From Planctomycetota bacterium (lineage in GTDB: Bacteria; Planctomycetota; Phycisphaerae; Phycisphaerales; SM1A02): a stretch of 53,812 nt of DNA. The notes below the pieces were generated by a model, which was given only the letters and a program-made list of their open reading frames with translations, was not told where the DNA came from and made no database searches. A program made the position numbers and the translations under genes. The stretch lies in contig QWPW01000020.1 in assembly GCA_003671025.1 (NCBI GenBank), positions 1-53,812 of the forward strand. The letters run 5' to 3'. Shown piece by piece: positions 17,648 through 27,721 of the stretch. Numbering within the stretch: the first letter of the stretch is position 1; the number at the start of each line of letters is the position of its first letter.

Positions 17648-20116
17648 TCAAATGTTGTCGCGCCCATTGCGATGCTTGCTGAAGTGATTGGCGCTCCACC
17701 AACGCGCGCCGCTGCGCATGAGTACCTCGTCGCCGGGAACGAGCGTGCGCCAACAACTGCGACTCGCGCGCGCAGGTTCACGCGTCACCGGCTCGATCCA
17801 AAGTTCGCGAATCACTGTCTCCGCGCGATAAACGCGCAGTCCCGCGACGCGCTTCACTGTTTGTGTCAGAACGGGCACAGGCAACGCGACGACCGCGTCG
17901 CTCGCAAGAAACCACGTTGCGCTCGCAAGCGTGGGTGCGTTGTGCAACGTGGCGCGTAGAAACTCGCGTGCGCTATCGCGTCCTGTCGCCATCGATTGCA
18001 GAATGCGTCCGCGCGCCGTTGCTGTGGGCAAACCTGCAATTCGCGAGGGCGCCAGCGCAACCGTCGCGCTCTCGACAACACGACCGCTCATCTCCATCAC
18101 TTCAACTGTGGCGACGAACTCGTTGCGCTCGAAGTAATCCGTATCCACAAACGCGCGATCGTCGATCAACACCACTTCCAGCGCACCGTCATCGCCCGTC
18201 GGTTCAATTGAAAGCAACCTCGGCGCGCACGCTTTGCGCACTGAGTGCCACGATGGCTTCGCGCGCCCCGCGACATCGATGAGCGACCACGAGTGACCTG
18301 CCCACACATCATTCCACTGCCAAATCAGCGCGCCCATCGATCGCGGCGCATTCGCGCGCAGCCATCGCAACGCAACATCCATGGCACGCGCTTGCAAATG
18401 TTGGGACTGCGCGATGTGTTCTGCGAAGTTCGATGCGGGACGAAATCGCTCATCGAGAAACGGTTGGTACTGCACTGCGTCGCCGCCCCACGCCTTCTGG
18501 CGCAACGCCAACGCGCTGCTTCCAATCACCAACGCTTCGGCGGGAAATTCTTCGCGCAGCGTTTCAAGGGACGGCGGTGATTGATGTCCAAACTCACTGG
18601 AAAAACGCGGCGTAATCGTGCGATATCCCTCGAGCTTGGCCTCGGCGTCCCAGGTGTGACGATCTCCATGATCAGGATCATTGGGATGAAGTTCCATCGA
18701 ACCTGAGTAAGGACTCTCGGCCCAATAGGGAGTGCCTGGATCATTGACCGCGACGGCGCGCGGAAGAGTTTCGAGCCAATACTTTGCACCCCACGATTGT
18801 CCTTGGGTCAGTCGTTCCTTCCAACCCCAACTCCACCACGCGAGAATGTCTTCGTTTCCGCCGCACCACAGCGCGATCGATGGATGTCGCGACAGTCGTG
18901 CGACTTGATGATGCGCTTCATGTTCGATGAGCGTCGCGAACGGTTCATCTTCGGGGTAGGTCGCGCAGGCAAACATGAAATCTTGCCACACGAGAATGCC
19001 CAGTTCATCACATGCGTCGTAGAACGCGTGCGGGAGATAGCGACCGCCGCCCCACACGCGCACCATGTTGAATCCGGTGGCGCGATAGCGTTGCATTTCG
19101 CGGCGCCAATTGCCCACTGCGCCGCCGCTCACCAGTGAGGGAATGAGATTCGCGCCCTTGGCAAACAGCGGCAATCCGTTCACGCGAAACAAGAACTTAC
19201 GGCCGATGTCATCGAGTGCGCTATCGAGTTCAACGTGACGCAACGCAAAGCGCGCGCGACGCGTATCGACGAACTCGCCATCGTTGCTCAGTGTGACGCG
19301 CGCGTTCCAAAACGCGTTGTGTCGTGCGCCGCGACCACAAGGATTCCAACGTGCGCCAGCCCGCATCGTGTGCTCAGTCACATGCGGCGCGAGCACGATG
19401 CACTCGCCATCAGGTGATTCAAGCTCGATGCGTTGCTCGCAGGCACCAACATCGCCGCGCACTGCAACACGCACCGTGACCGAGCCATCGTCGTTCCACA
19501 CTTGAGAAATCGATGGAGCCAACAGACGCGCATCGCTCCAACAGCTCCAGTTTCCCGCAGAAAAACCCACTCCAGGAACACGCGGACCCCAATCCCAACC
19601 GAAGCTGCACGCCGCCGTGCGCGCGAAGCAATAGGGATTCCAATCGCCGTTGACTGGTCGTGATCCAAGTTGCGCTTGCCAGCGGAGCAGCTCACTCACC
19701 GGCGCTTGGAAGCGCAGTTCCAAACGCACACGCTTACCGCGCAACGATTGCGGAACGCTCGCTTCAAAGGGCACGAACGCGGACATGTGCGTGCCGAGCG
19801 TGACCTCACCGAGCATCACTTCACACGCGCCATCAAGCGTGCCCAAACGCAACACGCATTCAGTTCCCGCACTCGTCTCTGGCACAGTGACTTCACACGA
19901 TGCGCTCCACTGCGTAAGCCCGACCCACTCGCTGTGAAGCTCGGCGCGCAGCGGATCAATCGGCTTCTGAATTCCGGCGTTGGCGAGCACCGTGTGGATC
20001 GAACGCAACGCGTGACGCGTGGTCGTGATCACACGATTCTCCACGCATGCATGCGACATTCCGCCGCACGCGCGCACGCTCCAACCGAACTCGGGCAGCG
20101 GAATCGTTCGCCTCAT
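17648..20116 (-). CDS. GH2 beta-mannosidase
   Basis: An 822-residue glycoside hydrolase of family 2, beta-mannosidase branch, which releases terminal beta-linked mannose. The N-terminal jelly-roll domain ends around residue 200 and carries the beta-mannosidase-like AACSFGWDWGPRVPGVG (168-184). The catalytic barrel has FNMVRVWGGGRY (349-360), the acid/base E422 in LWCGGNED and the nucleophile E508 in SSEFGHQS. W.GDxNE is altered to WCGGNED, but the Asn-Glu pair is intact. There is no signal peptide, so it acts in the cytoplasm. The start overlaps the symporter stop by four bases (20113-20116). The final residues are Arg/Ser/Asn-rich. It completes the mannoside operon. Confidence 0.92.
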   Translation of the reverse strand: MRRTIPLPEFGWSVRACGGMSHACVENRVITTTRHALRSIHTVLANAGIQKPIDPLRAELHSEWVGLTQWSASCEVTVPETSAGTECVLRLGTLDGACEVMLGEVTLGTHMSAFVPFEASVPQSLRGKRVRLELRFQAPVSELLRWQAQLGSRPVNGDWNPYCFARTAACSFGWDWGPRVPGVGFSAGNWSCWSDARLLAPSISQVWNDDGSVTVRVAVRGDVGACEQRIELESPDGECIVLAPHVTEHTMRAGARWNPCGRGARHNAFWNARVTLSNDGEFVDTRRARFALRHVELDSALDDIGRKFLFRVNGLPLFAKGANLIPSLVSGGAVGNWRREMQRYRATGFNMVRVWGGGRYLPHAFYDACDELGILVWQDFMFACATYPEDEPFATLIEHEAHHQVARLSRHPSIALWCGGNEDILAWWSWGWKERLTQGQSWGAKYWLETLPRAVAVNDPGTPYWAESPYSGSMELHPNDPDHGDRHTWDAEAKLEGYRTITPRFSSEFGHQSPPSLETLREEFPAEALVIGSSALALRQKAWGGDAVQYQPFLDERFRPASNFAEHIAQSQHLQARAMDVALRWLRANAPRSMGALIWQWNDVWAGHSWSLIDVAGRAKPSWHSVRKACAPRLLSIEPTGDDGALEVVLIDDRAFVDTDYFERNEFVATVEVMEMSGRVVESATVALAPSRIAGLPTATARGRILQSMATGRDSAREFLRATLHNAPTLASATWFLASDAVVALPVPVLTQTVKRVAGLRVYRAETVIRELWIEPVTREPARASRSCWRTLVPGDEVLMRSGARWWSANHFSKHRNGRDNI

Positions 20117-22155
20117 GAGTCACCACGAGTGCCAACGCTTCCGTCGTCATCCGCACCAATTCCCCGCGTTTCAAGGGCAATTCTTCGCGCTTCTAACAAA
20201 CGCAACATGCGCGCCAAATCGCGGAAGCCACCGATGGCAAACCAAATCACCACCGCCGTTCCAACGCACAGTGTGAAGTAGGTGTAGCCATGCCAAAACG
20301 CGAGCCACGCTTGATCTTGGAAGGGATAGAGAATGATGATCGGCGTGCCGATGGCGAAGAGAATCGTGCCCGCAATCGGCCACGCGAGTGTGACCCATGT
20401 CACGACACGATCCCAACCCGTGAAGTCGCGATCGATGCCGATTTTCTCCCAAAAACTGCGTCGTTCGTCGGCGGCGATTTCGCGCTCCGCAAGATCAGTG
20501 TCTTCCGACACCGCATACTTTCCGCGATGTAAAAGCTTGTCGAGATCAAACACTTGTCGGCCGCTGAGTGAGATGCACACATACATCACGGTCGCCACGA
20601 TCATCGCGACGAAGCCCAGCATTTGGCCGTTGTAGTTGTTGATGAACATCAACGCGCCGTGCACGATGTCGAGCGGACCTCCGCTCCAACTTTGCCACAC
20701 GCTGCCGAATTCCTTGGTGAAGATTCCTGTGGCTGCGCACGCCATTCCCGAAAGCATTCCCGCCCATGCTCCTGCGAGAGTTCCCCAGCGCGTGTACAGA
20801 CCACCAATGATCGCGCAGCCAGCACCCGCGTAAAACAAACTCGCAGTGAGATTGCAATACATCGCGATGCGTTCGTTGGGCGAGCGGAAGGTGATGCTGA
20901 AATAGAATCCCCAAATCGCCACCGCGAGAATCGCGAGCTTGATCACCGTAACGTGACGCTTGCGTTCCATCGGCGCGAAGCCCATCCATTGACGCACGGG
21001 CATCACCACGTCTTGCACCAGAATCGAACCCCACGAATGCAGATATGCGTTGTCGGTGCCTAAATACGCACCAAACATCGCCGCCGTGACCAGCCCCAAC
21101 AATCCCGCGGGCAACATTGCGCCGAGTGTCATGGGCACGCGCATTTCACTTTGCGCACCCGCTGGCACCGCGGCCAACGCATCACGAATTGCTTGTCCCT
21201 CGACCGCATAGGCGGGGTGTTCCAACATCGTTCGCACACACAGCGGCAACACCAACGTGACCAACATCAACACGCGAAAGCGCCAGCCATTGAGAATGTT
21301 GGCCATCTTCGATTCATGCGGCGTAATCGCGGCGGCGTTGTAACCCTGATCGCCCTGCCACGCCTTCGCGGTGTACAGCAGAATCACCACTTGAATCATC
21401 CAGTAGGTGACGTTGAAGTTCTCCTCGGCGGCCAACGCGCTCGGCGCAGGATTGATCAGTGACTTGCCTTCACTCACCGAAAGCAATGTGGTCGAGAGAT
21501 CGCTCCAAGGAAACTTGAACAGCAGCCAAAGGGTGAGTGCCGCGAAGACCAAATTGCAGAACACACCTTGCAAGAAGTCGGTGATCATCACCGTGACTTG
21601 TCCGCCGAGAAAGATGAAGAACAGCGCGGTGCTGATCATCACTGCCATCAACACGATGTAGGTGTCGCACGCGAGTCCGCCGATGGCAAACTCCGCGGGA
21701 AGCCCCGACATATGCATGAGAAAGCGTGCGGAGATTCCCGGGAAGACTCCGTAATTCAAGATGCCCGCGATCACTGCCACGAGGCCGCAAAACACGCGAA
21801 ACGAGCGTGAGTAGCGCATCTCCAGAAATTGCGCCAGCGTCAACGCGCGCGTGCGGCGATAGCGATACGCGACCCAACCAGTGAGCGCCAAGAAGATCAT
21901 CACCGGACCTTCTGCGAGTCCCCACCAAACGGATGTGAAGCCGACGTCGTAGTTCTGTTGGAAGAACCATGCGAGGGTGATGAGTCCAATTGCGGCACGC
22001 GCATCCGCGAGTGCGATGAGGTAGCGCCCCGCGCAGCGATTGGCCGCGAGAAACCCCGCAACACTCTGTCCATATTTACGCGTTCGAATTCCAACTACTG
22101 CGAGGATCAACACCAACGCAATCGGAAAGATCCAGTCGACGAGTGTCATCCTCAT
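20113..22155 (-). CDS. Sodium/solute symporter (SSS family), probable mannoside importer
   Basis: A 680-residue membrane transporter with about 13-15 hydrophobic segments. SSS-family features include the early GIRTRKYGQSVAGFLAANR, the conserved ALTLAQFLEMRYSRSFR, and AAMFGAYLGTDNAYLHSWGS in the middle, where the Na+ site lies. A soluble loop at about 545-590 (DLDKLLHRGKYAVSED) separates the core from extra C-terminal helices, giving a length above the usual 500-600. It sits between alpha- and beta-mannosidase genes, 39 bp after the first and overlapping the second, so mannose-containing oligosaccharides or mannosides are the likely substrate (inference). A close alternative ATG lies at 22149. 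Confidence 0.88.
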   Translation of the reverse strand: MRMTLVDWIFPIALVLILAVVGIRTRKYGQSVAGFLAANRCAGRYLIALADARAAIGLITLAWFFQQNYDVGFTSVWWGLAEGPVMIFLALTGWVAYRYRRTRALTLAQFLEMRYSRSFRVFCGLVAVIAGILNYGVFPGISARFLMHMSGLPAEFAIGGLACDTYIVLMAVMISTALFFIFLGGQVTVMITDFLQGVFCNLVFAALTLWLLFKFPWSDLSTTLLSVSEGKSLINPAPSALAAEENFNVTYWMIQVVILLYTAKAWQGDQGYNAAAITPHESKMANILNGWRFRVLMLVTLVLPLCVRTMLEHPAYAVEGQAIRDALAAVPAGAQSEMRVPMTLGAMLPAGLLGLVTAAMFGAYLGTDNAYLHSWGSILVQDVVMPVRQWMGFAPMERKRHVTVIKLAILAVAIWGFYFSITFRSPNERIAMYCNLTASLFYAGAGCAIIGGLYTRWGTLAGAWAGMLSGMACAATGIFTKEFGSVWQSWSGGPLDIVHGALMFINNYNGQMLGFVAMIVATVMYVCISLSGRQVFDLDKLLHRGKYAVSEDTDLAEREIAADERRSFWEKIGIDRDFTGWDRVVTWVTLAWPIAGTILFAIGTPIIILYPFQDQAWLAFWHGYTYFTLCVGTAVVIWFAIGGFRDLARMLRLLEARRIALETRGIGADDDGSVGTRGDS

Positions 22156-22194
22156 GAGCTCAGGATACTGCCTGCATCGCGATGACTGCGCGCA

Positions 22195-25100
22195 TCACTC
22201 CACGCGCAACGAAACGATTTCAAACGGCTTCATGCGCAACAGTGTGGCCGCACCCTTGGAGTGCACCATGTCGGTGTTCGCCAGTGGTCGTTCGAGCAAG
22301 TCAACGGCGGTGACGCTCTTGGCGTCGATGTTCCAAAACAACTGGACATCACCGCGCGCGCCACGCGTTTCCACCAGGCGCAAGATCCTGCCGCGGCCGT
22401 TTTCTGCGGGTTTCCATGCAGAAACTTCGACGCGCATGGTTGGGGTGGTCAACACATCAAAGGGCGCCCATGCTCCTCGCATCGATGGGTTCGATGCGCG
22501 CGTGGCGAGCGACGAGGGGCGTGATGCCTTCAATCGCATCGCCCGCATCGGCTCTCTGAAGAACTCCGCCGCGGTGTCGACTCCGGCATCGCGCCAATCA
22601 CCCGCATGAGGCATGATCGCGTAGTTGAACGCGTGCTCTCCGCGATCACATGATGGATCGGGAAACAGCGGACTCTTGAGCAACGACAGTCCCAATGTGC
22701 AGCCGTCCGCACAGGCCAACGCGCTGCGTCCGTAACGACCGTCATCAAGAATTGCGACGCCAAATCCAGGCTCGGAAACATCCATCCACGCATGACCAGG
22801 CACTTCGAAACGTGCCTCTTCCCAACTCGTGTTGCGATGAATCGGTCGCTCGAGCGCACCAAACTGCGTGCCAAACCAAGCGTGGCGCGCGCGCACTGCG
22901 CAAGGAAACAACGCGCGCAGCAATGTCTGCGATTCGTGCCAATCCACTTCGGTGCGCACTTCGAGTCGGCCGCATCCCGCATCGAGTCGATAGGTTTGCC
23001 ACACGCGACTGCCAGTTCCAATCGCGTGCTCGATGCGCACTTCGCCGCGCAGCGGATGCGCAGTGAGCACCGCGATTTCTGCATCGCCATCAACTGGCGT
23101 CATTTTGTCGAAGTAATCGCGATCGGTGTCCCACGCTTCCCAGCGACGCGGACGATCTTCGTACAGCGCGAGTTGATTGATCGGACGCGCGCGTCCTCGC
23201 GCATCGCGCTGATTCGCAAGGCGACGCGTCGGAAGATGCTCGAGTTCAGCCACGCGCCCCGCGAGATCGATGAACGCACGCACGATTCCGTTGGAAATCT
23301 CGACGCCGCGCTTGCTCGCGCGCACTTGCACCGCTTCCGGAAGTTGGCCAATCGCCGCGGCATCAACCACTTTCATGCCCATCGCGGGAACATCGTTCAC
23401 ATCAATCAAGCCGCCGTCGACTTCGATGATGGCGCAACGTTTTTTCGACGCGCTGTTGCGCACCAAGATCGGCGTCTTCATGCCCCGCGTGTCGGCGAGT
23501 GCTGCGAACTCGGTTTCGAGACGATCACGCTCAGCCATCGTGACTTGCGCGATGGCGAGATGATCTGCGCGCGCATCGTCGTACACCGTCTTGATGGACG
23601 ATCCGGGAAGGATGTCGTGAAACTGATTGAGTAACAGCGTCTTCCATGCACGATCGATGCGCCCGCGAAACTCGTTGAGCGCGCGCGGTGAAGTCTTGGG
23701 CAGTGAACACGCGAGCGCCTCGACATCACGCAGCGCCGACTCCGCCAATCGATTCTGACGCTTGAGCCACGCTTGACTGGTGTACGTGCCGCGATGAAGT
23801 TCGAGATAAAGCTCACCATCCCACGCCGCAATATCTCGTCCCGCCGTCGCGAGTGCGTCACGACCCGCATGCAATCGACCGCAGAACACATCGACGCGAT
23901 GCTGCTCAAAACGCGGCAAACCGCTGCAATCTTGGGCAAGTTCGGCGCGCGCGATCTGCCAATCGGTCGGGCCTCCACCACCATCGCCAAAGCCAAACGG
24001 TTGCAGCCACACGGGAATCGCGCTGGAGAAAAAACTCTGACCATCTTGGGTCACGAGGTTCTTCTCACCATGCAACATGTCGGCGGGTTCGATCGATGAG
24101 TTGTAGTTGTGCCCAGGTGTGAGATGGGTGAGCAACTCGGTGCCATCAAGTCCGCGCCACAAAAAAGTCACATGAGGAAATCGATTGCTCTCGCACCAAC
24201 TCATCTTGTTGGTGATGAAGGTGTCGAGGCCAGAAAGGCGCGCAATCTGCGGAATGCAGGGAGGAAAGCCAAACGTGTCGGGCAGATAGAGAAAGCGTTG
24301 CGCGCCGCGGGCGCCGAACGTTTCGGTCCAGTAGTTGGTGCCATGCACAATCTGGCGCACCAGACTTTCCCCCGAGGGACACGTGCAATCGGGTTCGATC
24401 CACATCGCGCCGCCCGCTTCCCATCGACCTTCGGCCACACGCTTGCTGATCTGCTTGAAGAGTTCTGGCGAGTCCTCTTGCACGAATTCGTACTGCGCTG
24501 CTTGTGAGCACAAGAAGTGAAAGTCGGCGAAGCGTTCTTGAAGTCGCAGCACGTTGGAGAAACTGCGCACGCACTTACGCCGCGTTTCGCGCAGTGGCCA
24601 CAACCACGCGGTATCGATGTGCGCATGACCAACGGCCACGCACGCGGTCGCTGGTTCATGTACGCCGCCTTGCACCAATTCATCGAGCGCAGAAGCGGTT
24701 TCTTCCATTCCTGGCACCGGGTTCGCAGCGTCGATGGACGCGTGAATGTCGCGCAGCGTGTTGGCGATCTCGGTCGCGCGCGCACTATCTGCGGGCAATG
24801 CGAGCATGAGTCGACGCACGAAATCCCACGCCTGCGCGTAACGCCAAGCGGACTCATCGACGACCACCAACTCGGCGCACTCGAGGCGACCGGGATTCGG
24901 CTCGCGCCAACGCGTTTGCAGTTCGGGATGATCCCACCAGAAGGTTGAGATGCCCAGTGGAAGATTGCACGCGCCTTCGATGAGCGCGTCGATCTTCTCG
25001 TTCCCACGGGCGTTTTGCAGCAAAAACGCGAGGTCGCGATACGGATCAAATCCTTGGAAGGGCACGCCATCTTTCCACAGCGTGGCTTCGGTGCCGCAAG

Positions 25101-25386
25101 AAAACTTCAGCGCCACGGTATGACCACGCATCGATGCAGGCACTTTGCCGCGCACACGAAACCACGCCGTACTCCACACCGGACCCCAACGGAGTCCAAC
25201 CGACGTGTCGCGATATTTGGCGCGTTTGGCTTGCGCAAGCGTCGGATGATCGGACTCAAGCCCCGAGTGCGGCACTTGCCACACCGCGACTTCCAAGGCA
25301 TTTCGCAGGGGAAATGCCTGCGGAAGGAGCACTTCGCTGTGAAAGTTTTCGAATCGAATCGCGGCGTATTGGAGATTGGGAAGCAC
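22195..25386 (-). CDS. GH38 alpha-mannosidase
   Basis: A 1063-residue family 38 glycoside hydrolase that removes alpha-linked mannose by a retaining, metal-dependent mechanism. The zinc site is in VGHAHIDTAWLWP, with H254, H256 and D258. The nucleophile is D370 in FLYLPDTFGFP. The further His of LNQFHDILPGSSI, typical of the family, is present. The N-terminal 240 residues form the small domain seen in bacterial and lysosomal-type GH38 enzymes. No signal peptide is visible, so it is cytoplasmic. GTG 25386 is spaced six bases from a TTAGG sequence; an in-frame ATG at 25392 is an alternative. It is the first gene of the operon and diverges from the gene at 25443, leaving only about 50 bp for both promoters. 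Confidence 0.93.
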   Translation of the reverse strand: MLPNLQYAAIRFENFHSEVLLPQAFPLRNALEVAVWQVPHSGLESDHPTLAQAKRAKYRDTSVGLRWGPVWSTAWFRVRGKVPASMRGHTVALKFSCGTEATLWKDGVPFQGFDPYRDLAFLLQNARGNEKIDALIEGACNLPLGISTFWWDHPELQTRWREPNPGRLECAELVVVDESAWRYAQAWDFVRRLMLALPADSARATEIANTLRDIHASIDAANPVPGMEETASALDELVQGGVHEPATACVAVGHAHIDTAWLWPLRETRRKCVRSFSNVLRLQERFADFHFLCSQAAQYEFVQEDSPELFKQISKRVAEGRWEAGGAMWIEPDCTCPSGESLVRQIVHGTNYWTETFGARGAQRFLYLPDTFGFPPCIPQIARLSGLDTFITNKMSWCESNRFPHVTFLWRGLDGTELLTHLTPGHNYNSSIEPADMLHGEKNLVTQDGQSFFSSAIPVWLQPFGFGDGGGGPTDWQIARAELAQDCSGLPRFEQHRVDVFCGRLHAGRDALATAGRDIAAWDGELYLELHRGTYTSQAWLKRQNRLAESALRDVEALACSLPKTSPRALNEFRGRIDRAWKTLLLNQFHDILPGSSIKTVYDDARADHLAIAQVTMAERDRLETEFAALADTRGMKTPILVRNSASKKRCAIIEVDGGLIDVNDVPAMGMKVVDAAAIGQLPEAVQVRASKRGVEISNGIVRAFIDLAGRVAELEHLPTRRLANQRDARGRARPINQLALYEDRPRRWEAWDTDRDYFDKMTPVDGDAEIAVLTAHPLRGEVRIEHAIGTGSRVWQTYRLDAGCGRLEVRTEVDWHESQTLLRALFPCAVRARHAWFGTQFGALERPIHRNTSWEEARFEVPGHAWMDVSEPGFGVAILDDGRYGRSALACADGCTLGLSLLKSPLFPDPSCDRGEHAFNYAIMPHAGDWRDAGVDTAAEFFREPMRAMRLKASRPSSLATRASNPSMRGAWAPFDVLTTPTMRVEVSAWKPAENGRGRILRLVETRGARGDVQLFWNIDAKSVTAVDLLERPLANTDMVHSKGAATLLRMKPFEIVSLRVE

Positions 25387-25442
25387 GCGCGCATCCTAAT
25401 CGCCGTGATTGATTGCAAGTGTGTCGGGGCGAATCGGTAAGA

Positions 25443-26690
25443 ATGCCCACGATGAGGAAAACTACATTCGCACTTCTCGCCCTCTTGACCATCGCCGCGA
25501 GCGCGCACGCACTGCAGGTGCTCGACAGCGGAACCACAAATGAAGTGATGAATGGAGTTGCGGCTGCCCCGGCAATCAGCGGCGAGTCACGCGCGGCGGT
25601 CATCTCGACTGGTGTGGCGCAAGTGACAGGACTGGCGATCTCGCCGCTGTTGGTGTTGGTCGCGATTGGCTTGGCCGACTTCTTTCGTTTGGGCGGCTTT
25701 TCGGCCGAAAGCGGCACACTTCCGCTCCACGCCAATCCCTGGTTGCTCATCCCCTGCGCCACTCTGTTGCTCGGGTTGGGTCTCAAGAAATTCGCGTCGC
25801 CGATGATTCCACTGCCGCTGCGCAAAGTGCTCGACGCGTGTGAATACTTCGAAGCGAAGCTCTCGGCGCTCGTGGCCGCGGGCATCCTCCTGCCTTCGAT
25901 CATTACGACAATGGCCGCGGTTTCGATGGCGCCGAGTGATCCCACAAACACCGCGGCGGTCGGAGGATTTCTCACGCAGGCGATGCCCAGTGATGCCGTT
26001 GGGTTTCTTCTCGCAGTGCCCGCAGTGCTGGTGATCTTCGTGTGTGTGTGGATCACCTTCCATGTCATCGACGCGCTGATCGTGCTGAGCCCGTTTGCGA
26101 TTCTCGATGCGATTCTGGTGACGATTCGCGTGTCGATTCTGGCAACACTTGGAATCGCGCTACTCATCAGTCCCTATCTCTCGATGCTCATCTGTGTGCC
26201 ACTCATCGTGCTCTCGTTCTTTATCGCGGGATGGTGCGTGCGATTGGATCTCTTCGCGCTTTCCATCGCGAGCGACCTGCTCTTCATGCGCGATGGCGCG
26301 GCGGAGTCGACCGGAAAGCCGCTGCGTGCCTATCTCGCCGCGCGCGGACACGGCGCGCCGATTCGCACCATGGGCCATGCAGAACCAAGCGGTACTGGCG
26401 TGCGCTTCACTTACAAACCGTATTTCGTGATGCCGCCGCGCTCATTAGAAATTCCCGTCGCGCGGCCGCTGCTTGTGCGCGGACTCCTCTGGTCCACGCT
26501 GCGTGATGAAGGTGTGCGCGGCGTCATTTCGCTGCCACCGCGTTACCGCCGACATGATGTGATTGTCGCGGCACGATTTCGCGCCGCGCTGCGTGATGGC
26601 ATTGCCCGTCGCAGTTGGCACGGTATTCGCGACGCGTTTGCAGGCATCGTTTCGCCGAGCGCTGCGAATGAACGCGCTGCACAAGCGTGA
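25443..26690 (+). CDS. Exported-signal-bearing polytopic membrane protein, unknown
   Basis: A 415-residue protein. ATG 25443 (or the in-frame ATG 25452) starts RKTTFALLALLTIAASAHA, a cleavable signal peptide. At least six hydrophobic segments follow: about residues 65-85, 95-115, 135-160, 180-205, 205-235 and 235-260. The last 130 residues are soluble and contain APIRTMGHAEPSGTGVRFTY and RYRRHDVIVAARFR. I do not recognise a family or a catalytic motif. It starts about 50 bp from the divergent GH38 gene and lies 75 bp before another membrane protein on the same strand, so the two may form a small unit. Confidence 0.65.
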   Translation: MPTMRKTTFALLALLTIAASAHALQVLDSGTTNEVMNGVAAAPAISGESRAAVISTGVAQVTGLAISPLLVLVAIGLADFFRLGGFSAESGTLPLHANPWLLIPCATLLLGLGLKKFASPMIPLPLRKVLDACEYFEAKLSALVAAGILLPSIITTMAAVSMAPSDPTNTAAVGGFLTQAMPSDAVGFLLAVPAVLVIFVCVWITFHVIDALIVLSPFAILDAILVTIRVSILATLGIALLISPYLSMLICVPLIVLSFFIAGWCVRLDLFALSIASDLLFMRDGAAESTGKPLRAYLAARGHGAPIRTMGHAEPSGTGVRFTYKPYFVMPPRSLEIPVARPLLVRGLLWSTLRDEGVRGVISLPPRYRRHDVIVAARFRAALRDGIARRSWHGIRDAFAGIVSPSAANERAAQA

Positions 26691-26765
26691 CACACGCGTG
26701 AAACAAGGCTGACAGAAGGCCGCACGCGCATTCATCGTCGCCACCAGTTGCGTAGAGTGCGACTG

Positions 26766-27656
26766 ATGCATGATGTGATTGCTGCCCTTATCGATGTTGC
26801 GATTCCCGCGCTTGCCGCAGGAGTCGTCGCGATCTTGGCCACCGTCGTCGTGGAACGCTTCGGCGGAACGCTCGGTGGCGTGCTCTCCACGATCCCCTCG
26901 ACCATCGTGCCCGCGGCCATCGGAATCTACGGACGCAGCGCGGATGTCGATGAATTTCGGCGCGCGATGGCCTTCATCCCAATTGGAATGCTGCTCAACG
27001 CCGGCTATCTCGTGTTGTGGCGCGTGATTCCCGCACGACTCGGGCGACACATGATTCAACGCTCTCCTACGCGACTACTGGTGTCGACGACGTTGCTTGC
27101 GTTGGGCGCGTGGTGCGTCGTTGCCCTTGGTGTCGTCGCCACCAACAACGCGCTGCAACCAACGCTCGACAACACGTTGCTCACTGGACTCATCGCATTC
27201 GCTGCGGGCATCGCTCTCGGATTCGCCGCCAATCGCGTGGCGCATCCAGCGCCCAAAGGAACGCACCGCGTGAGCACGATCGTCCTCGCGATGCGCGGGG
27301 CCTCGGCGGTCATCGTGATCATTGTCGCGCTCACGCTCTCGCGCGCGGGTTGGCCCGTCGCCAGCGGAATGGCCGCGGTTTTCCCTGTGATTTTCACCAC
27401 CATCATGATCGCGACATGGCTCGCGCAAGGAGCGCATGTTCCTACTGGCGCAGTTGGCCCCATGACTCTGGGCACACTGAGCGTGAGTGCCTACGCGTTG
27501 CTCGCAGCGTGGCTCTTCCCAGTAATGCCGCTGTGGATCGCCGCAATAGTCGCGTGGATCATTTCGGTCGGCGCTGTGAGCGTGCCCGCGTATCTCTACT
27601 TGCGCGCGCGGCGATTTCGCAGTGCCCATGCAACGCCGTCGACGCGCTCGCAATGA
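26766..27656 (+). CDS. Polytopic membrane protein, unknown
   Basis: A 296-residue hydrophobic protein with eight to ten predicted membrane helices. ATG 26766 is preferred over an upstream TTG because it opens directly into the first helix (MHDVIAALIDVAIPALAAGV). A repeated-looking architecture is suggested by GGTLGGVLSTIPSTIVPAA early and GWPVASGMAAVFPVIFTTIM later. Both place a Gly-rich turn before a Pro-containing helix, as in two-fold pseudosymmetric transporters (inference). No nucleotide or metal motif is visible. The substrate is unknown. Confidence 0.7.
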   Translation: MHDVIAALIDVAIPALAAGVVAILATVVVERFGGTLGGVLSTIPSTIVPAAIGIYGRSADVDEFRRAMAFIPIGMLLNAGYLVLWRVIPARLGRHMIQRSPTRLLVSTTLLALGAWCVVALGVVATNNALQPTLDNTLLTGLIAFAAGIALGFAANRVAHPAPKGTHRVSTIVLAMRGASAVIVIIVALTLSRAGWPVASGMAAVFPVIFTTIMIATWLAQGAHVPTGAVGPMTLGTLSVSAYALLAAWLFPVMPLWIAAIVAWIISVGAVSVPAYLYLRARRFRSAHATPSTRSQ

Positions 27657-27721
27657 GCAGCCTCGCTCATGATTCACCCCGATAACACCTCGCACACATC
27701 ACTCAGTCGCGAGGGTTGGAC

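Noticed and set aside
17648-25386. The mannoside operon as a genomic island
   Set aside because: No integrase, tRNA, flanking repeats or clear base-composition shift was seen, so transfer is not supported.
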